Assembly (NCBI GenBank): GCA_964569425.1
Contig: CAZMVD010000079.1
Location: forward strand, 1 to 18,518
Direction of reading: 5' to 3'
DNA length: 18,518 nucleotides
From: JACQXM01 sp964569425
Lineage (GTDB): Bacteria > Planctomycetota > Phycisphaerae > UBA1845
Shown here: positions 10,101 to 16,139 of the stretch, in pieces
How the letters are laid out: each line of letters starts with the position of its first letter
Numbering within the stretch: the stretch's first letter is position 1
Notes under the pieces: generated by a model
What the model was told of the DNA's origin: nothing
Seen by the model: only the letters and a program-made list of their open reading frames with translations
The model's database searches: none
Position numbers and translations under genes: made by a program

Positions 10101-12543
10101 CGGTGTACTGGAAAACGATTTTCCCCGTTTTTCCGGTTTCTGTCCGCATGACACCGGCCAACACATGCACATCGGAAGGCACGCTCGGCGGGTTGTTGAA
10201 CAGAAAGGTGGAATTGTAACGAATGGTCAACGTGAAGTTTGTGTCGATGGTCACCGGGGCGCCGCCGCCCTGGCTTACCCAATCGAGAAAATAGCGCACA
10301 GCCGAGGTTGCATAGGAGGAATTTGGCGGCGGCGAACCGACACTATCAGTAACGACATAGATCACCGGATCTCCGATGGGATTATTGCCGAGGTCTTTCC
10401 ACTGAATCGTGATGACGCCGGGCTCGTTGGCAAACCAGCGGCCCTGCCATTGTGAGCAGCTCTGGGGCGTGCCCTGCGCACAGTAGACTTTGTCGTAATA
10501 AAACGCGTTGCCCGGCGGCGTGACGGTTGCCAGCGCGTAAGCGGCCGGCACGGCAGCCGCGTAGTCGGGCTCGTTGGGGGGAACCAGCTCGTCGGCGATA
10601 TTCCAGAAGGGATCGCAGACGTCGCCAAGGCCATTGCCGTTAAAGTCGGCCTGGTTGGGGTTGGTGTCACTCGGGCAATTGTCGCAAAGATCGCCGACAA
10701 AGTCAGGATTCGTTTCGCTATCCGCCTGGCTCGCCGCACAAACGCCGTCACCGGCGCCTCCGCTGCTGTCGCAATGGGGGTGATTGGTGCAGTGGAAAGT
10801 CATCCCGGAAACGCAAAGCCCCAAAGGAACCGCGCATTTGCCGTCGCCGACTCCCGCTACTGTGTCACACTGCTGATCCGTCGCGCAGGGTGTTATCGCG
10901 CCGGCCGTACACGTGCTCAGCAATGGGCCGTTGGCCGCGAACGGACAGTTGTCACAAGCGTCACCCACGCCATCGCCGTCCACGTCGGCCTGGTCGATAT
11001 TGGAAACATTCGGACAGTTGTCGCAGCCGCTCGGCAGGCCGTCGCCGTCGGGATCGTGCCAGTCGTCGTGCCCCGGACAGATGTCGCACACGTCGCCGGC
11101 GCCGTCGCCATCCGCGTCCGCCTGATTGGGGTTCGGGTCAAACGGACAATTGTCGCAGGTATCGACGACCCCGTCGGCGTCAGAATCTGGTCCTACGCCG
11201 AAGAGGTAGGCCGCTCCGAATCCGCTGCCGCCCTGCGCGTCGAGATGAGCCCCGACCATGCCGTACCGGCTGTCCAGCGCGACAGACTGTCCCATTCGTG
11301 CGCTGGTCGTGACGTTGCTTCCGCGCAAGTGGAACGCGAGGGGGTTATCACTCCAACTGCTCCCCTGCCGATAGAACAGATTGGCGGCGCCGGCATTGGT
11401 TGCGGTCGCATCATCGCCGTAGATCCCGACCAGGACGGCATCACCGTTCGTCACCACGGTCCGGCCAAAATTATCGTTTGCTTCTCTTGTTCCACCGGAC
11501 TCAACCAACGTGCGCTTCAAATCCCATTGGAAGAGGTTCTGGGAATACACGTAGGCGGCTCCGGTATCGCTGACCGAACCGCCCGCCAGAATATTCCTAT
11601 TGCAGAACGGCGCGCCGACAACGATCTGTGCTAATCCCAGCGTTTCGGACTTGGCGATCGACACGGAATATCCGAACTGGCCGGGCCCGAAATTCTGGAG
11701 GTCCGTAGACGAGCATCCGGTGAGCTTTGAGAGCTGCGACCATCCGGTGACCCTCAGATAAACGTAGGCGGCTCCGAAACCGAGGGAAGCCTGCGGCGCG
11801 CCGACAACGATGCGCTCCGCGGTATTGCCGGTGTCGAACGAAGCGGCAACCGACCAGCCGGCCCGATCGGACTGGGCCACGTCCGTGGGCACCAAGGTGG
11901 CCTCGTAATTCCAGACGGGCGCCAGAACGGTATCCTTGCGGTACACGAATGCGGAGCCGCCATTGAAGGCGCCGTTCGGGTTGGCCTGCGGCGCGCCGAT
12001 GACGACAAAGGGAAGGTTATTCGCCGGGCCCTTGGCGATAGCCACCGAGTAACCGAACCACGCTTCGTTCGCCGTGCCCGCGGGCGGAAGCAGTTTGGCC
12101 CCCTGCACCCAGTTTGTTCCGTTGTAGCGAAAGACGTAGGCAGCTCCCGTCGAGCCCTTCAGTGGAGAGCCGACGACAAGCCAGGTCCCATTCATGGAGA
12201 CGCTGAAACCAAATTGTTCGCCGGCTTGCGGATCATTGGGCATCAGGGCGGAATGAAATGTCCAGGTATCGTCCCGCGGATCGGTCGGAGTTCCTGCGTC
12301 GTTCCGCTGAAAAACCAGGACGCCGCCGACGTTGTCGCTGGCGGGAAACCCGGGGCGATCACGAAAGATCGCGCCCGCTACGGCCCAGTCGCCGCTTACG
12401 TCCACCGAGTGCCCGGCGCGTTCGCCATTGGTCCCCAGGAATTTCTCTAGTTCGCATTGTGCGCGCGCGTCGAGCGCGCCTGCCCCAGTCGCGAGGGCTG
12501 CCAGGACCAGAAGGCGACTTGCCGGTATTCTCATGACTGTCAT
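4102..12543 (-). CDS. Giant secreted protein: FG-GAP propeller, thrombospondin-3 repeats, TcA-like helical C-terminus
   Basis: 2813 aa. ATG at 12543 has GGGAGG 8 nt upstream; a second Met at residue 4 is a weaker option. Residues 1-28 are a Sec signal peptide (RLLVLAALATGAGALDARA, cleavage before QCEL). Residues about 42-450 hold seven FG-GAP repeats. Residues 453-648 are thrombospondin type 3 repeats (CDNCP plus DADGDG motifs) with a Cys-rich insert at about 541-602. Residues about 650-1810 are beta-rich and unrecognised, with a second short Cys-rich patch near 1194-1219 and the segment GWVKRVIRGINPFDQR. Residues about 1818-2510 are mostly helical with long coiled-coil-like stretches (about 2005-2040, 2084-2118, 2210-2295, 2337-2480) and a Gly/Pro hydrophobic hinge at about 2293-2332. 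The beta-rich tail (about 2560-2813) ends near DIQLLF. The helices and tail resemble TcA toxin C-termini by eye. No enzyme motif is seen. It is probably extracellular or surface bound. Function as a TcA-like subunit is inferred from sequence and from the TcB-like gene 21 nt downstream. Confidence 0.9.
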   Translation of the reverse strand: MTVMRIPASRLLVLAALATGAGALDARAQCELEKFLGTNGERAGHSVDVSGDWAVAGAIFRDRPGFPASDNVGGVLVFQRNDAGTPTDPRDDTWTFHSALMPNDPQAGEQFGFSVSMNGTWLVVGSPLKGSTGAAYVFRYNGTNWVQGAKLLPPAGTANEAWFGYSVAIAKGPANNLPFVVIGAPQANPNGAFNGGSAFVYRKDTVLAPVWNYEATLVPTDVAQSDRAGWSVAASFDTGNTAERIVVGAPQASLGFGAAYVYLRVTGWSQLSKLTGCSSTDLQNFGPGQFGYSVSIAKSETLGLAQIVVGAPFCNRNILAGGSVSDTGAAYVYSQNLFQWDLKRTLVESGGTREANDNFGRTVVTNGDAVLVGIYGDDATATNAGAANLFYRQGSSWSDNPLAFHLRGSNVTTSARMGQSVALDSRYGMVGAHLDAQGGSGFGAAYLFGVGPDSDADGVVDTCDNCPFDPNPNQADADGDGAGDVCDICPGHDDWHDPDGDGLPSGCDNCPNVSNIDQADVDGDGVGDACDNCPFAANGPLLSTCTAGAITPCATDQQCDTVAGVGDGKCAVPLGLCVSGMTFHCTNHPHCDSSGGAGDGVCAASQADSETNPDFVGDLCDNCPSDTNPNQADFNGNGLGDVCDPFWNIADELVPPNEPDYAAAVPAAYALATVTPPGNAFYYDKVYCAQGTPQSCSQWQGRWFANEPGVITIQWKDLGNNPIGDPVIYVVTDSVGSPPPNSSYATSAVRYFLDWVSQGGGAPVTIDTNFTLTIRYNSTFLFNNPPSVPSDVHVLAGVMRTETGKTGKIVFQYTDGPAGRLTGFEVVDIGSFGTPSALVVDVGRKLDIPPGADCKAHFITNALSGGFAAAWQRIEEPLDVWPIRPEANASNLVIGWYDVALATGNCWHHSIRRYISNWPADPQPFVVVNDATPDPSIVLLPVGTADTYCQATVVFPGPLTAPRAQIAGGNQFSASATGYAVVRLDVKDSLPGATCGSDRVDVKFEVIRAFDHLTPYNDITGEGVHEGAFATPIGTQIEHPLQDPNTPLFPFGYRYAGQPFAATIYNDSGQIFPVNSSDVHGPLEVWWFQEGSYAPNTYWPFRVGQYLAQWPTGGQIGAPIVIASRSGAGSYPPGSQVYEVGVHGGANTALGWNPNDEHATLLPIAGSLRAFAVRDDNPWGANSGHPYTLIQYPEMLCSIGTNPCIDEADCGAGETCDPTGLWRMGVHQVIGEQAPYFFNYTHFPNQSDPTQLLPVLAGLPIDPLFPVNFGAAACRTGSPPHPQTAVVGDALWVDRSGGVWAVEQTTDGPISLPSTATIYLWENWAADGGCQPWRDFTLGQGTPTPIVYRPSWPPAPPGCTYPTDPGCARPLAPGDRVDQSGQCGAISVLHDSVGIRIVDPTHEVSVPLAALPSGVDFATLPPHLVGGALGGGGGAVPDRIRHVFGGSLFFRGIMSQRDRAMLLALSPEVGYQNAIAQLYNLSRTQLTNPLPNPVEKWVSVADQTAKPGWVTLAFQNDDACDPLPVSVEVWRVDCPAATGRIQVLEPTCPFNEKLVLQHTVDGGGRPELLIYEWQWSADYDPSAPQLATWNDYNAPPAFADGQGLREIIIEGASPFTLADSWWRARYRGYTHCPCIGGNCNQGADAWPTHLANDGTAISDWSDPQLAEGWVKRVIRGINPFDQRVADFHSSPINTYVDMVGQAGVRFEAPVALNCTPANINALGLIEVYETVLRRARSFSIDVGVSYDPATLALLLVSAKVSDLYMLLGNEAFADASDPTIGLFADAGAPPPSYDPHAVFCFENQVPSVLEEELALLRGRDTIRPPDLDIDGRILATVYNRLPWNFTSGNGQVAYANNYQVTSVLDARAIYRQGHGDAYGHYLTAIKKLYTLLRHPVFEWVISTESVLVGGQPVQVGFQYERAFAKAAAARARTGAAITSLTFRQMFDADPTMQDGYPDRADGDRAWGVSQWARRTGQGAYFDWVTANALLDDEDDNPAHQNTIRKIDRRTVLEIREIAAAFQEIQSTMNKANQGLNPLGLAANVVPFGLNPAEIEAGKTHFEQIFERAVGALGNAVTAFDYANDNTRRLRSQQDTVEKFQDLVDERERDFNGRLIEIFGRPYPQDVGLTGAYPPGYNGPDILHFDYVEPSNLLGAQSAGAVTITADLLDVAVDPNSGQLVETPRTVPYSVSIDGLGMVRPVGWTSRPEMGEIQLARSEVLQSLGRYLQALEAYEARLDTIDTQVFLLEARKGVNTNILTLMNANLVEEQSLNDAIASAREDQLEARQQAATLQRFTHAAVEALPKVGGPLAFDIFSPVRGALILGELIAGEFYASDAIDADVEELRLRQDLATLAAEQQITITGWEQAYAIQQEIAAITQLIRGLPGMRLELYTLAESMNQATGRYLSAVGRGLRLLEQRQAFRQRTARDIAQYRYRDMAFRVFRNDALQKYRAQFDLAAMYAYLAARAYDYETNLLGSDSQAGRNFLTDVVKERVLGVVSGGTPMVGNGLAGRLAELAANWAALKPQLGFNSLNEINRTFSLRWEMFRKPNSVAYDAEWRNILSGYVVPDLNALQEYRQYCQPLQPAVPNNPAIVIPLGTTVQSGLNLFGWPSTGDATLPSDRFAIKLHSHAVRFSHYPGFPLNQQANVYLVPVGADIMRTPTCPEAPTRQWHLLDQTLPIPFPIGNQDLNTVGWMPWDALDGGSAAMVRRRLIPTVAGCAAGDPQCTDISFKLTGRSVWNTRWLLIIPGSELLGANPQQGVQVFIHGNSPTGTGVRDIQLLFSSYGYSGCISVGRDDNTDANGELDDVSAR
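4105..5916 (-). other. Putative TcA-like helical pore and TcB-binding C-terminal region
   Basis: Residues about 2210-2813. Two long heptad-rich helices (LQSLGRYLQALEAYEARLDT; EELRLRQDLATLAAEQQ) flank a Gly/Pro hydrophobic hinge. Then comes FDLAAMYAYLAARAYDYE, which resembles, from memory and without alignment, the YDLAxxxxxxAExAYxWE pattern near the end of TcA subunits. A beta-rich tail with DRFAIKLHSH, HYPGFP and GVRDIQLLF follows, like the TcB-binding domain tail (DIILHxRYT). This is a by-eye match and needs profile or structure comparison. Confidence 0.5.
10600..11187 (-). other. Thrombospondin type 3 calcium-binding repeats with Cys-rich insert
   Basis: Residues 453-648 contain repeated D-x-D-x-D-G-x-x-D-x-C-D-N-C-P units (CDNCPFDPNPNQADADGDG, CDICPGHDD, CDNCPNVSNIDQADVDGDG, CDNCPFAANG, CDNCPSDTNPNQADFNGNG). 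An extra Cys-rich block of about 60 residues (541-602) interrupts the last two. Such repeats bind many calcium ions and act as stiff linkers outside the cell. Confidence 0.88.
11194..12420 (-). other. Seven FG-GAP repeats (integrin-alpha-like propeller)
   Basis: Seven repeats of the form G-x-x-x-G-x-S/T-V followed by V-V-G-A and A-A-Y-V-F can be counted: GERAGHSVDV, GEQFGFSVSM, AWFGYSVAI, RAGWSVAA, GQFGYSVSI, DNFGRTVV and ARMGQSVAL, with partner strands such as GAAYVFRY, SAFVYRKD, GAAYVYLRV, GAAYVYSQ and GAAYLFGVG. Seven such units would make one complete seven-bladed beta-propeller, as in integrin alpha chains. Role as an adhesion or receptor-binding head is inferred. Confidence 0.8.
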
Positions 12544-12563
12544 CGACTATGCCTCCCGCCCAT
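12544..12563 (-). promoter_or_regulatory. 20-nt gap with strong ribosome binding site before the giant gene
   Basis: Only 20 nt separate the TAA of the 662-aa gene (12564-12566) from the ATG at 12543. A GGGAGG Shine-Dalgarno occupies 12552-12557 with an 8-nt spacer. It decides the start in favour of residue 1 over Met4 and points to co-transcription. Confidence 0.8.
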
Positions 12564-14552
12564 TTACGGCACGTTCAGTACGGCCACGCTCGAAACACGG
12601 GTCATCTCAAACCGCCCGCCCACTACAATCGAGTGCTTGTGCAGCCCGGTGATCGTTTCCTCATAGGTTCCACCCAGCAGGCGGTCCCCCCACCCAGGCC
12701 GCGAATCTCCCGGCGGCGGCGCGGCAGAGAAAGTCAATATGAAACTGCGCGTCACCGCGAAACACTCGCCGACCTGATCGCAATCGTGATCGGGGTGATA
12801 TTTGTGGCGGAAGGGATTCAGGGGATGGTCTTCGGGAATGGTATAGCCGCCGCTGAGAGCGCTGCCGAAATCACCGGCAAGCGGAAGATCCCCGTCAAAC
12901 GAGAAAGCCGCCGAGCCCAGGCGCCGCGCAAACGATTCCCCGTCCTGGATACTCGCCGCCTGCAGGGCGTCGCACACCGCGGGCGGGCAGGCGGGCGTGG
13001 CCAGCACAAGGCGCCCCGGTGTTTGTGCCACGTCATCCGGCGGCTGCCAGAGCAGCGTCACTTCGGTCAACAGCGTGTATACGCCGTTTGCCGCCAGGTG
13101 CACCAGCACCGGAAACGTAAACTCCGCGGGCGCCGGGCGCAGCGAGACGTTGTCGGTCTCGGCGCTGCATCGCCCGCCCGGGCAATCCGCCGCAGCACCG
13201 CAAACGCCATTGGCGTTGGCGCCACCGATGCAGAAGCCTTCGCACACGCCGCCCGGACATTGATTATCATCTTCACAGGGTTGGCCGTGACTCCCGCCAC
13301 CGGCGCAACGCCGATTCAGCGAGAACGTGGGATCGGTTGCATCCTGATTGCTCCAGACCCGTGCTCCCGCGGAAACCCACTGCACCTGGTTGACTGTGAT
13401 TTGACCGGAATACAGTCCTGGTTGCGCGCCGCCCGCAGCGCTCGCCAACGCCACGATCGTATCGGGCACCTGACCGACCACCGGAACCCAACGTCGCCAG
13501 CCGGCACCGTCACGCACCAGCAGGAGCCCCTGGTAGAGAGCGCCCTGGCCGGATGAGTCAATCACCGCTGGCGGCAAGCCGGCGCGTTCGATCGCCAGAC
13601 GAACCGCGGTACGCGCGGCCGGCGATGCGGCGCCGGCGAGGTTCCACGACGCAGTGGACAACGGGTGCCATTGGAGCGCGGCTTCCGCCGGACCCGCCAC
13701 GTACTGCAGCCACGAAAGCGGCACGTCGCCCGCCCGGGACGGCAGTCCGCTCGGGATACTGGGAACGTCTGCGGACGCCACATACGACAGCTCGACCGTT
13801 CGAGGCGTCGCCGTACGATTGCTCAGTCGAAGATGGTGCTCGACGGAATGGACGCCGAAATCAACGCCACGGAGGGAACCCTTGTCGACGGCGATCGGCC
13901 CGTCGTATGCGGTATCCGCGGCACTGCGGATCCAGTATCCGACGCCGGGTAGAATCTTGGCGTTCGCCGGGTTGGCAATGGGCGAAAGGGAACCGTCCGT
14001 CTGAACCGCATACACACTGATGGTCGAGAAGGCCGTCGACCCTGCGAAATACTGCCCGAAGGTCGGCGCCGCCTGGGCATTGTCCTCCACGTGCAATCCG
14101 TCCAGGTTGTAACCCGTTTCCCAGCGGGCGACCCGACTGTTCGGCGTCCCCGTCACGGGGAGCGAAAACGGCTGACTGGCGCGGATCAAGAAAACGCGCC
14201 CGCCACGGATATTGCGCAGATTGGTCACCATTCGTGCCGGATGCGTGGGCGGCAGCCATACGTCCCATTCGCTCACCACCGCCGGAACACAGGTGGGGTC
14301 GTTCGGATCCTGACAGACGGGCGGTCCTTCGACTTCGGTTCGCAGTGCCCTTGCCCATACCTCCTCGATCGGGTGCGCGGAGAACAACTGGTCCGCCAGT
14401 GCCGGCGACGGATCTACCTCGAGATAGACCGCGTTCCAACCCGTTTGCAGGGCGTGCTGGCGCGCGATCCACTGCCCTTCTACCGCAGGGCCGGTCGCCA
14501 CCATCAATGCACCCGCCATCGCTGCTCTGACCCGCCACAAGCCGTTCCTCAT
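12564..14552 (-). CDS. Secreted Cys-motif protein of unknown function, first gene of the Tc-like cluster
   Basis: 662 aa from ATG at 14552. The frame is open further upstream to an ATG at 14936, but that 128-residue extension is low-complexity, overlaps the neighbouring gene and would bury a good signal peptide. The chosen start gives MRNGLWRVR followed by AAMAGALMVATGPAVEG, a Sec signal with cleavage around residues 23-26, though its ribosome site (GAGACG) is weak. After the signal comes ALQTGWNAVYLEVDP, which I recall as typical of secreted planctomycete proteins but cannot tie to a named domain. The middle is beta-rich. Residues about 414-466 carry two Cys-rich units with the pattern C-x-D/A-x-x-x-C-P-G-G-x-C, like the Cys-rich inserts of the giant protein next door. 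No catalytic motif is seen. Position 20 nt ahead of the giant gene suggests it is a partner, adaptor or chaperone-like component; this is inference. Confidence 0.85.
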   Translation of the reverse strand: MRNGLWRVRAAMAGALMVATGPAVEGQWIARQHALQTGWNAVYLEVDPSPALADQLFSAHPIEEVWARALRTEVEGPPVCQDPNDPTCVPAVVSEWDVWLPPTHPARMVTNLRNIRGGRVFLIRASQPFSLPVTGTPNSRVARWETGYNLDGLHVEDNAQAAPTFGQYFAGSTAFSTISVYAVQTDGSLSPIANPANAKILPGVGYWIRSAADTAYDGPIAVDKGSLRGVDFGVHSVEHHLRLSNRTATPRTVELSYVASADVPSIPSGLPSRAGDVPLSWLQYVAGPAEAALQWHPLSTASWNLAGAASPAARTAVRLAIERAGLPPAVIDSSGQGALYQGLLLVRDGAGWRRWVPVVGQVPDTIVALASAAGGAQPGLYSGQITVNQVQWVSAGARVWSNQDATDPTFSLNRRCAGGGSHGQPCEDDNQCPGGVCEGFCIGGANANGVCGAAADCPGGRCSAETDNVSLRPAPAEFTFPVLVHLAANGVYTLLTEVTLLWQPPDDVAQTPGRLVLATPACPPAVCDALQAASIQDGESFARRLGSAAFSFDGDLPLAGDFGSALSGGYTIPEDHPLNPFRHKYHPDHDCDQVGECFAVTRSFILTFSAAPPPGDSRPGWGDRLLGGTYEETITGLHKHSIVVGGRFEMTRVSSVAVLNVP

Positions 14553-14752
14553 GTTTCGTCTCGCGTTGATGTCGCCCGGCCATGGGACCGACACGCTCCC
14601 CTGGCAGGCGCGGTCCTCCATCGCCCCAAAGAAAGGCATTCGCCGCGGGAATCGGCGCGCGACCTGACAATTTGGTGACGAAACGCAGAATGAGTGGTAC
14701 CGAGCGGGGCTTTCGGCGGTCGCGGTACCCACCGAATTGGATGAGAATTTCG
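14553..14752. other. 200-bp intergenic region ahead of the Tc-like cluster
   Basis: No gene is supported here. It separates the sigma-factor operon from the three-gene secreted cluster, both on the minus strand, and should hold the cluster promoter if the genes are not read through from upstream. It contains the inverted repeat at 14696-14729. I see no convincing -35/-10 pair. Confidence 0.6.
14696..14729. terminator. Inverted repeat, possible terminator hairpin or operator
   Basis: GGTACCG at 14696-14702 is mirrored by CGGTACC at 14723-14729, a perfect 7-bp stem around a 20-nt GC-rich loop. It begins 24 nt after the stop of the small gene (14753), where a terminator would sit, but no run of T follows on the minus strand. 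It may instead be a protein-binding site for the cluster downstream. Confidence 0.35.
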
Positions 14753-15232
14753 CTAGCTCAACGTGGGCAGGGCGGCCGCGGCGCGCACGAACAGGTCTGA
14801 CCAGATCGGCGGCGTTACCGCGGCCAGGTCCAGGAAAACGGCTTCCAAATCCGCAGGCGAGCGAGAACTGAGATTCACTCCAAAGTGGGCCAAGCCGGCT
14901 GCGATGGCAAAAAAATAGCAAATCATCGCGGGCCAATGGGCGCCGTACGACTCATCCGAAGCTTGCCTGGTTCCCGCCTGTTTGATGGCCCGTAGCTGTT
15001 CGAGGGTAGCCTTCCCATTTGCCAACAACTCCTCGGGATGGCCAAAATCCGCCGCCGGACCGGAAATCAGTGCCGCACCCAGCCAGGCCGAGCCGTCCGG
15101 CTGGGCCAGGCGTTCCAACAGCGCATCCACGGGGCGAACCGGCTCGGCCAGCCCCATGCGCAACATGCGTGAAGCCTGCTCGAAGCTGATCTCGCGCTGG
15201 GGTCCGGGTTGCGGCGTGGTCTGATCACTCAT
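14753..15232 (-). CDS. Small protein coupled to the sigma factor, possible regulator
   Basis: 159 aa. The ATG (15230-15232) overlaps the sigma-factor stop by 4 nt (ATGA) and has GGAGG at 15243-15247 with a 10-nt spacer, so its translation is probably coupled to the sigma gene. I do not recognise the family. Residues 1-15 are polar. Residues 16-90 are predicted mostly helical (ISFEQASRMLRMGLAEPV, PEELLANGKATLEQL). Residues 100-119 (WPAMICYFFAIAAGLAHFG) are strongly hydrophobic and could be a membrane-associated or buried helix. Residues 126-155 are a further helix pair. There is no zinc-binding HxxxCxxC anti-sigma motif and no signal peptide. Its place directly after a sigma gene makes an anti-sigma, co-sigma or accessory role possible, but nothing in the protein proves it. 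Confidence 0.82.
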   Translation of the reverse strand: MSDQTTPQPGPQREISFEQASRMLRMGLAEPVRPVDALLERLAQPDGSAWLGAALISGPAADFGHPEELLANGKATLEQLRAIKQAGTRQASDESYGAHWPAMICYFFAIAAGLAHFGVNLSSRSPADLEAVFLDLAAVTPPIWSDLFVRAAAALPTLS

Positions 15233-15906
15233 GGTTGAATCGCCTCCAACAGCGTGCGGATTTCATCGTCCACATCGCGTTCCGTGGCGCCGTCGGATTG
15301 CAATAAGTCGCGTATGGCCTTGCGGAAATGGCGCGCGGCCGTGCGCGCCATGACCGCGGCGCGCGCCGGCGACAGCCCCATGTCTGCGGCAATTGCATCA
15401 TACCGCTCGCCGGCGTAGGCATGTCGGACGAAGATGCCCCAATGCGGCCCCAGCCCCTGCGCCGCACACGCGATCTGCGCCTGTTGCATTGCCTGAACGA
15501 CAATCGACTCCCCAAACGCGCGATCCATCAATCGTTCGGGCTCTTCGATTCTGGAATCGCGGTCGCCCTGAAGTTCTGTCCAGCGGCGGTCGCGACGGCG
15601 CCTCCGCTGTTCTTCCGCGAGGTAAAACGAGAACGCATTCATCAACCAGCGGCGCAATCGCAGCCCGCTGCGCTGCCAGTCGTCCAGAAACCCGTCCCGC
15701 GACAATCGGTCCGCGAAAAACCCGGCAACCACATCCTCCGGCTCGCCCAGCCAACGCGCCGCGGTTCCCAGGCAGTAGACCCGAAGGGGATGCGCATACA
15801 CCGACATGATGTGGTGGTTGACCGCCTGGCGACCCTCCACGGTACGGTCGAGTGCCACGTCGATCCAGGTGCGCTGCGTGCTGGGAAACACGTCCCGTTC
15901 CGCCAT
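15229..15906 (-). CDS. ECF-like sigma-70 family RNA polymerase sigma factor
   Basis: 225 aa from ATG at 15906. Region 2 lies at about residues 30-110, with EPEDVVAGFFADRLSRDGFL and LRRWLMNAFSFYLAEEQRRR, matching the planctomycete ECF pattern (xEDLxQxFFxRLLxxxxL, FRxFLxxxxxxFLxxExxR). Region 4 is at about 153-203, with the helix-turn-helix YDAIAADMGLSPARAAVMAR. No region 3 is seen, as expected for ECF. Start choice: the frame is open to an ATG at 16089 and in-frame ATGs occur at 15981 and 15978. However, 15906 has GGAG with a 6-nt spacer, and its first residues MAERDVFPSTQRTW fit the family start (FPxTRW) well. The longer start with GAGGGAG 13 nt upstream (15981, 250 aa) remains possible. It directs RNA polymerase to an unknown regulon. 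It is divergent from a Ser/Thr kinase and overlaps the small gene downstream. Confidence 0.88.
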   Translation of the reverse strand: MAERDVFPSTQRTWIDVALDRTVEGRQAVNHHIMSVYAHPLRVYCLGTAARWLGEPEDVVAGFFADRLSRDGFLDDWQRSGLRLRRWLMNAFSFYLAEEQRRRRRDRRWTELQGDRDSRIEEPERLMDRAFGESIVVQAMQQAQIACAAQGLGPHWGIFVRHAYAGERYDAIAADMGLSPARAAVMARTAARHFRKAIRDLLQSDGATERDVDDEIRTLLEAIQP

Positions 15907-16139
15907 GCCGCTCTCCGGTGTCCCCCTGCGGTCGGTCACACCTACCAAGAACTGCTCAAACGTCGATACCTGCGCCATCATAGCTTTGCTCAAACTCCCT
16001 CTGCAATATAGGCGATAGGCCGTATTGGCGGCGCGCGGGGCCTCCCGTTCCCGAAACTCGCGCGCCGAATCTCGGGTTGCGGCGCCCATTTCACGAGGTT
16101 ATCGTCGTCGACTCAGCCAACTACGGCCGGAGCGCACCG
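15907..16139. promoter_or_regulatory. Divergent intergenic region between sigma factor and kinase
   Basis: The region must carry start signals for both divergent genes. On the minus strand a TATATT at 16005-16010 could be a -10 box, but no good -35 lies at the right distance. On the plus strand TTGCTC (15986-15991) and TATAGG (16007-16012) are 15 nt apart, a weak pair. The kinase ribosome site GGAG is at 16129-16132 and the sigma site GGAGAG at 15911-15916 (minus strand). Part of this stretch becomes coding if the longer sigma start is used. Confidence 0.45.

Noticed and set aside
4148..10455. Several long frames within the giant gene on either strand (for example 4148-5452 minus, 7441-8883 plus, 8971-10455 plus)
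   Set aside because: All lie inside the giant coding frame, are Arg- or Gly/Val-rich, and lack start signals or recognisable domains.
10600..11187. Regular repeats suggesting a CRISPR array
   Set aside because: The periodicity is that of coding thrombospondin type 3 units; the DNA repeats are imperfect and in frame.
14553..14936. Upstream extension of the 662-aa gene to ATG 14936
   Set aside because: It would place 128 low-complexity residues before a good signal peptide and overlap the end of the small sigma-linked gene.
15907..16089. Longer sigma-factor start at 16089, overlapping the kinase 5' open frame
   Set aside because: The extra residues do not look like sigma sequence; 15906 has the best ribosome site and the family-like FPxTxR start. 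The 15981 start is kept as an alternative in the entry.
16077..16139. Kinase start at 16077
   Set aside because: No ribosome binding site and 21 extra residues without kinase features; ATG 16140 has GGAG at good spacing.
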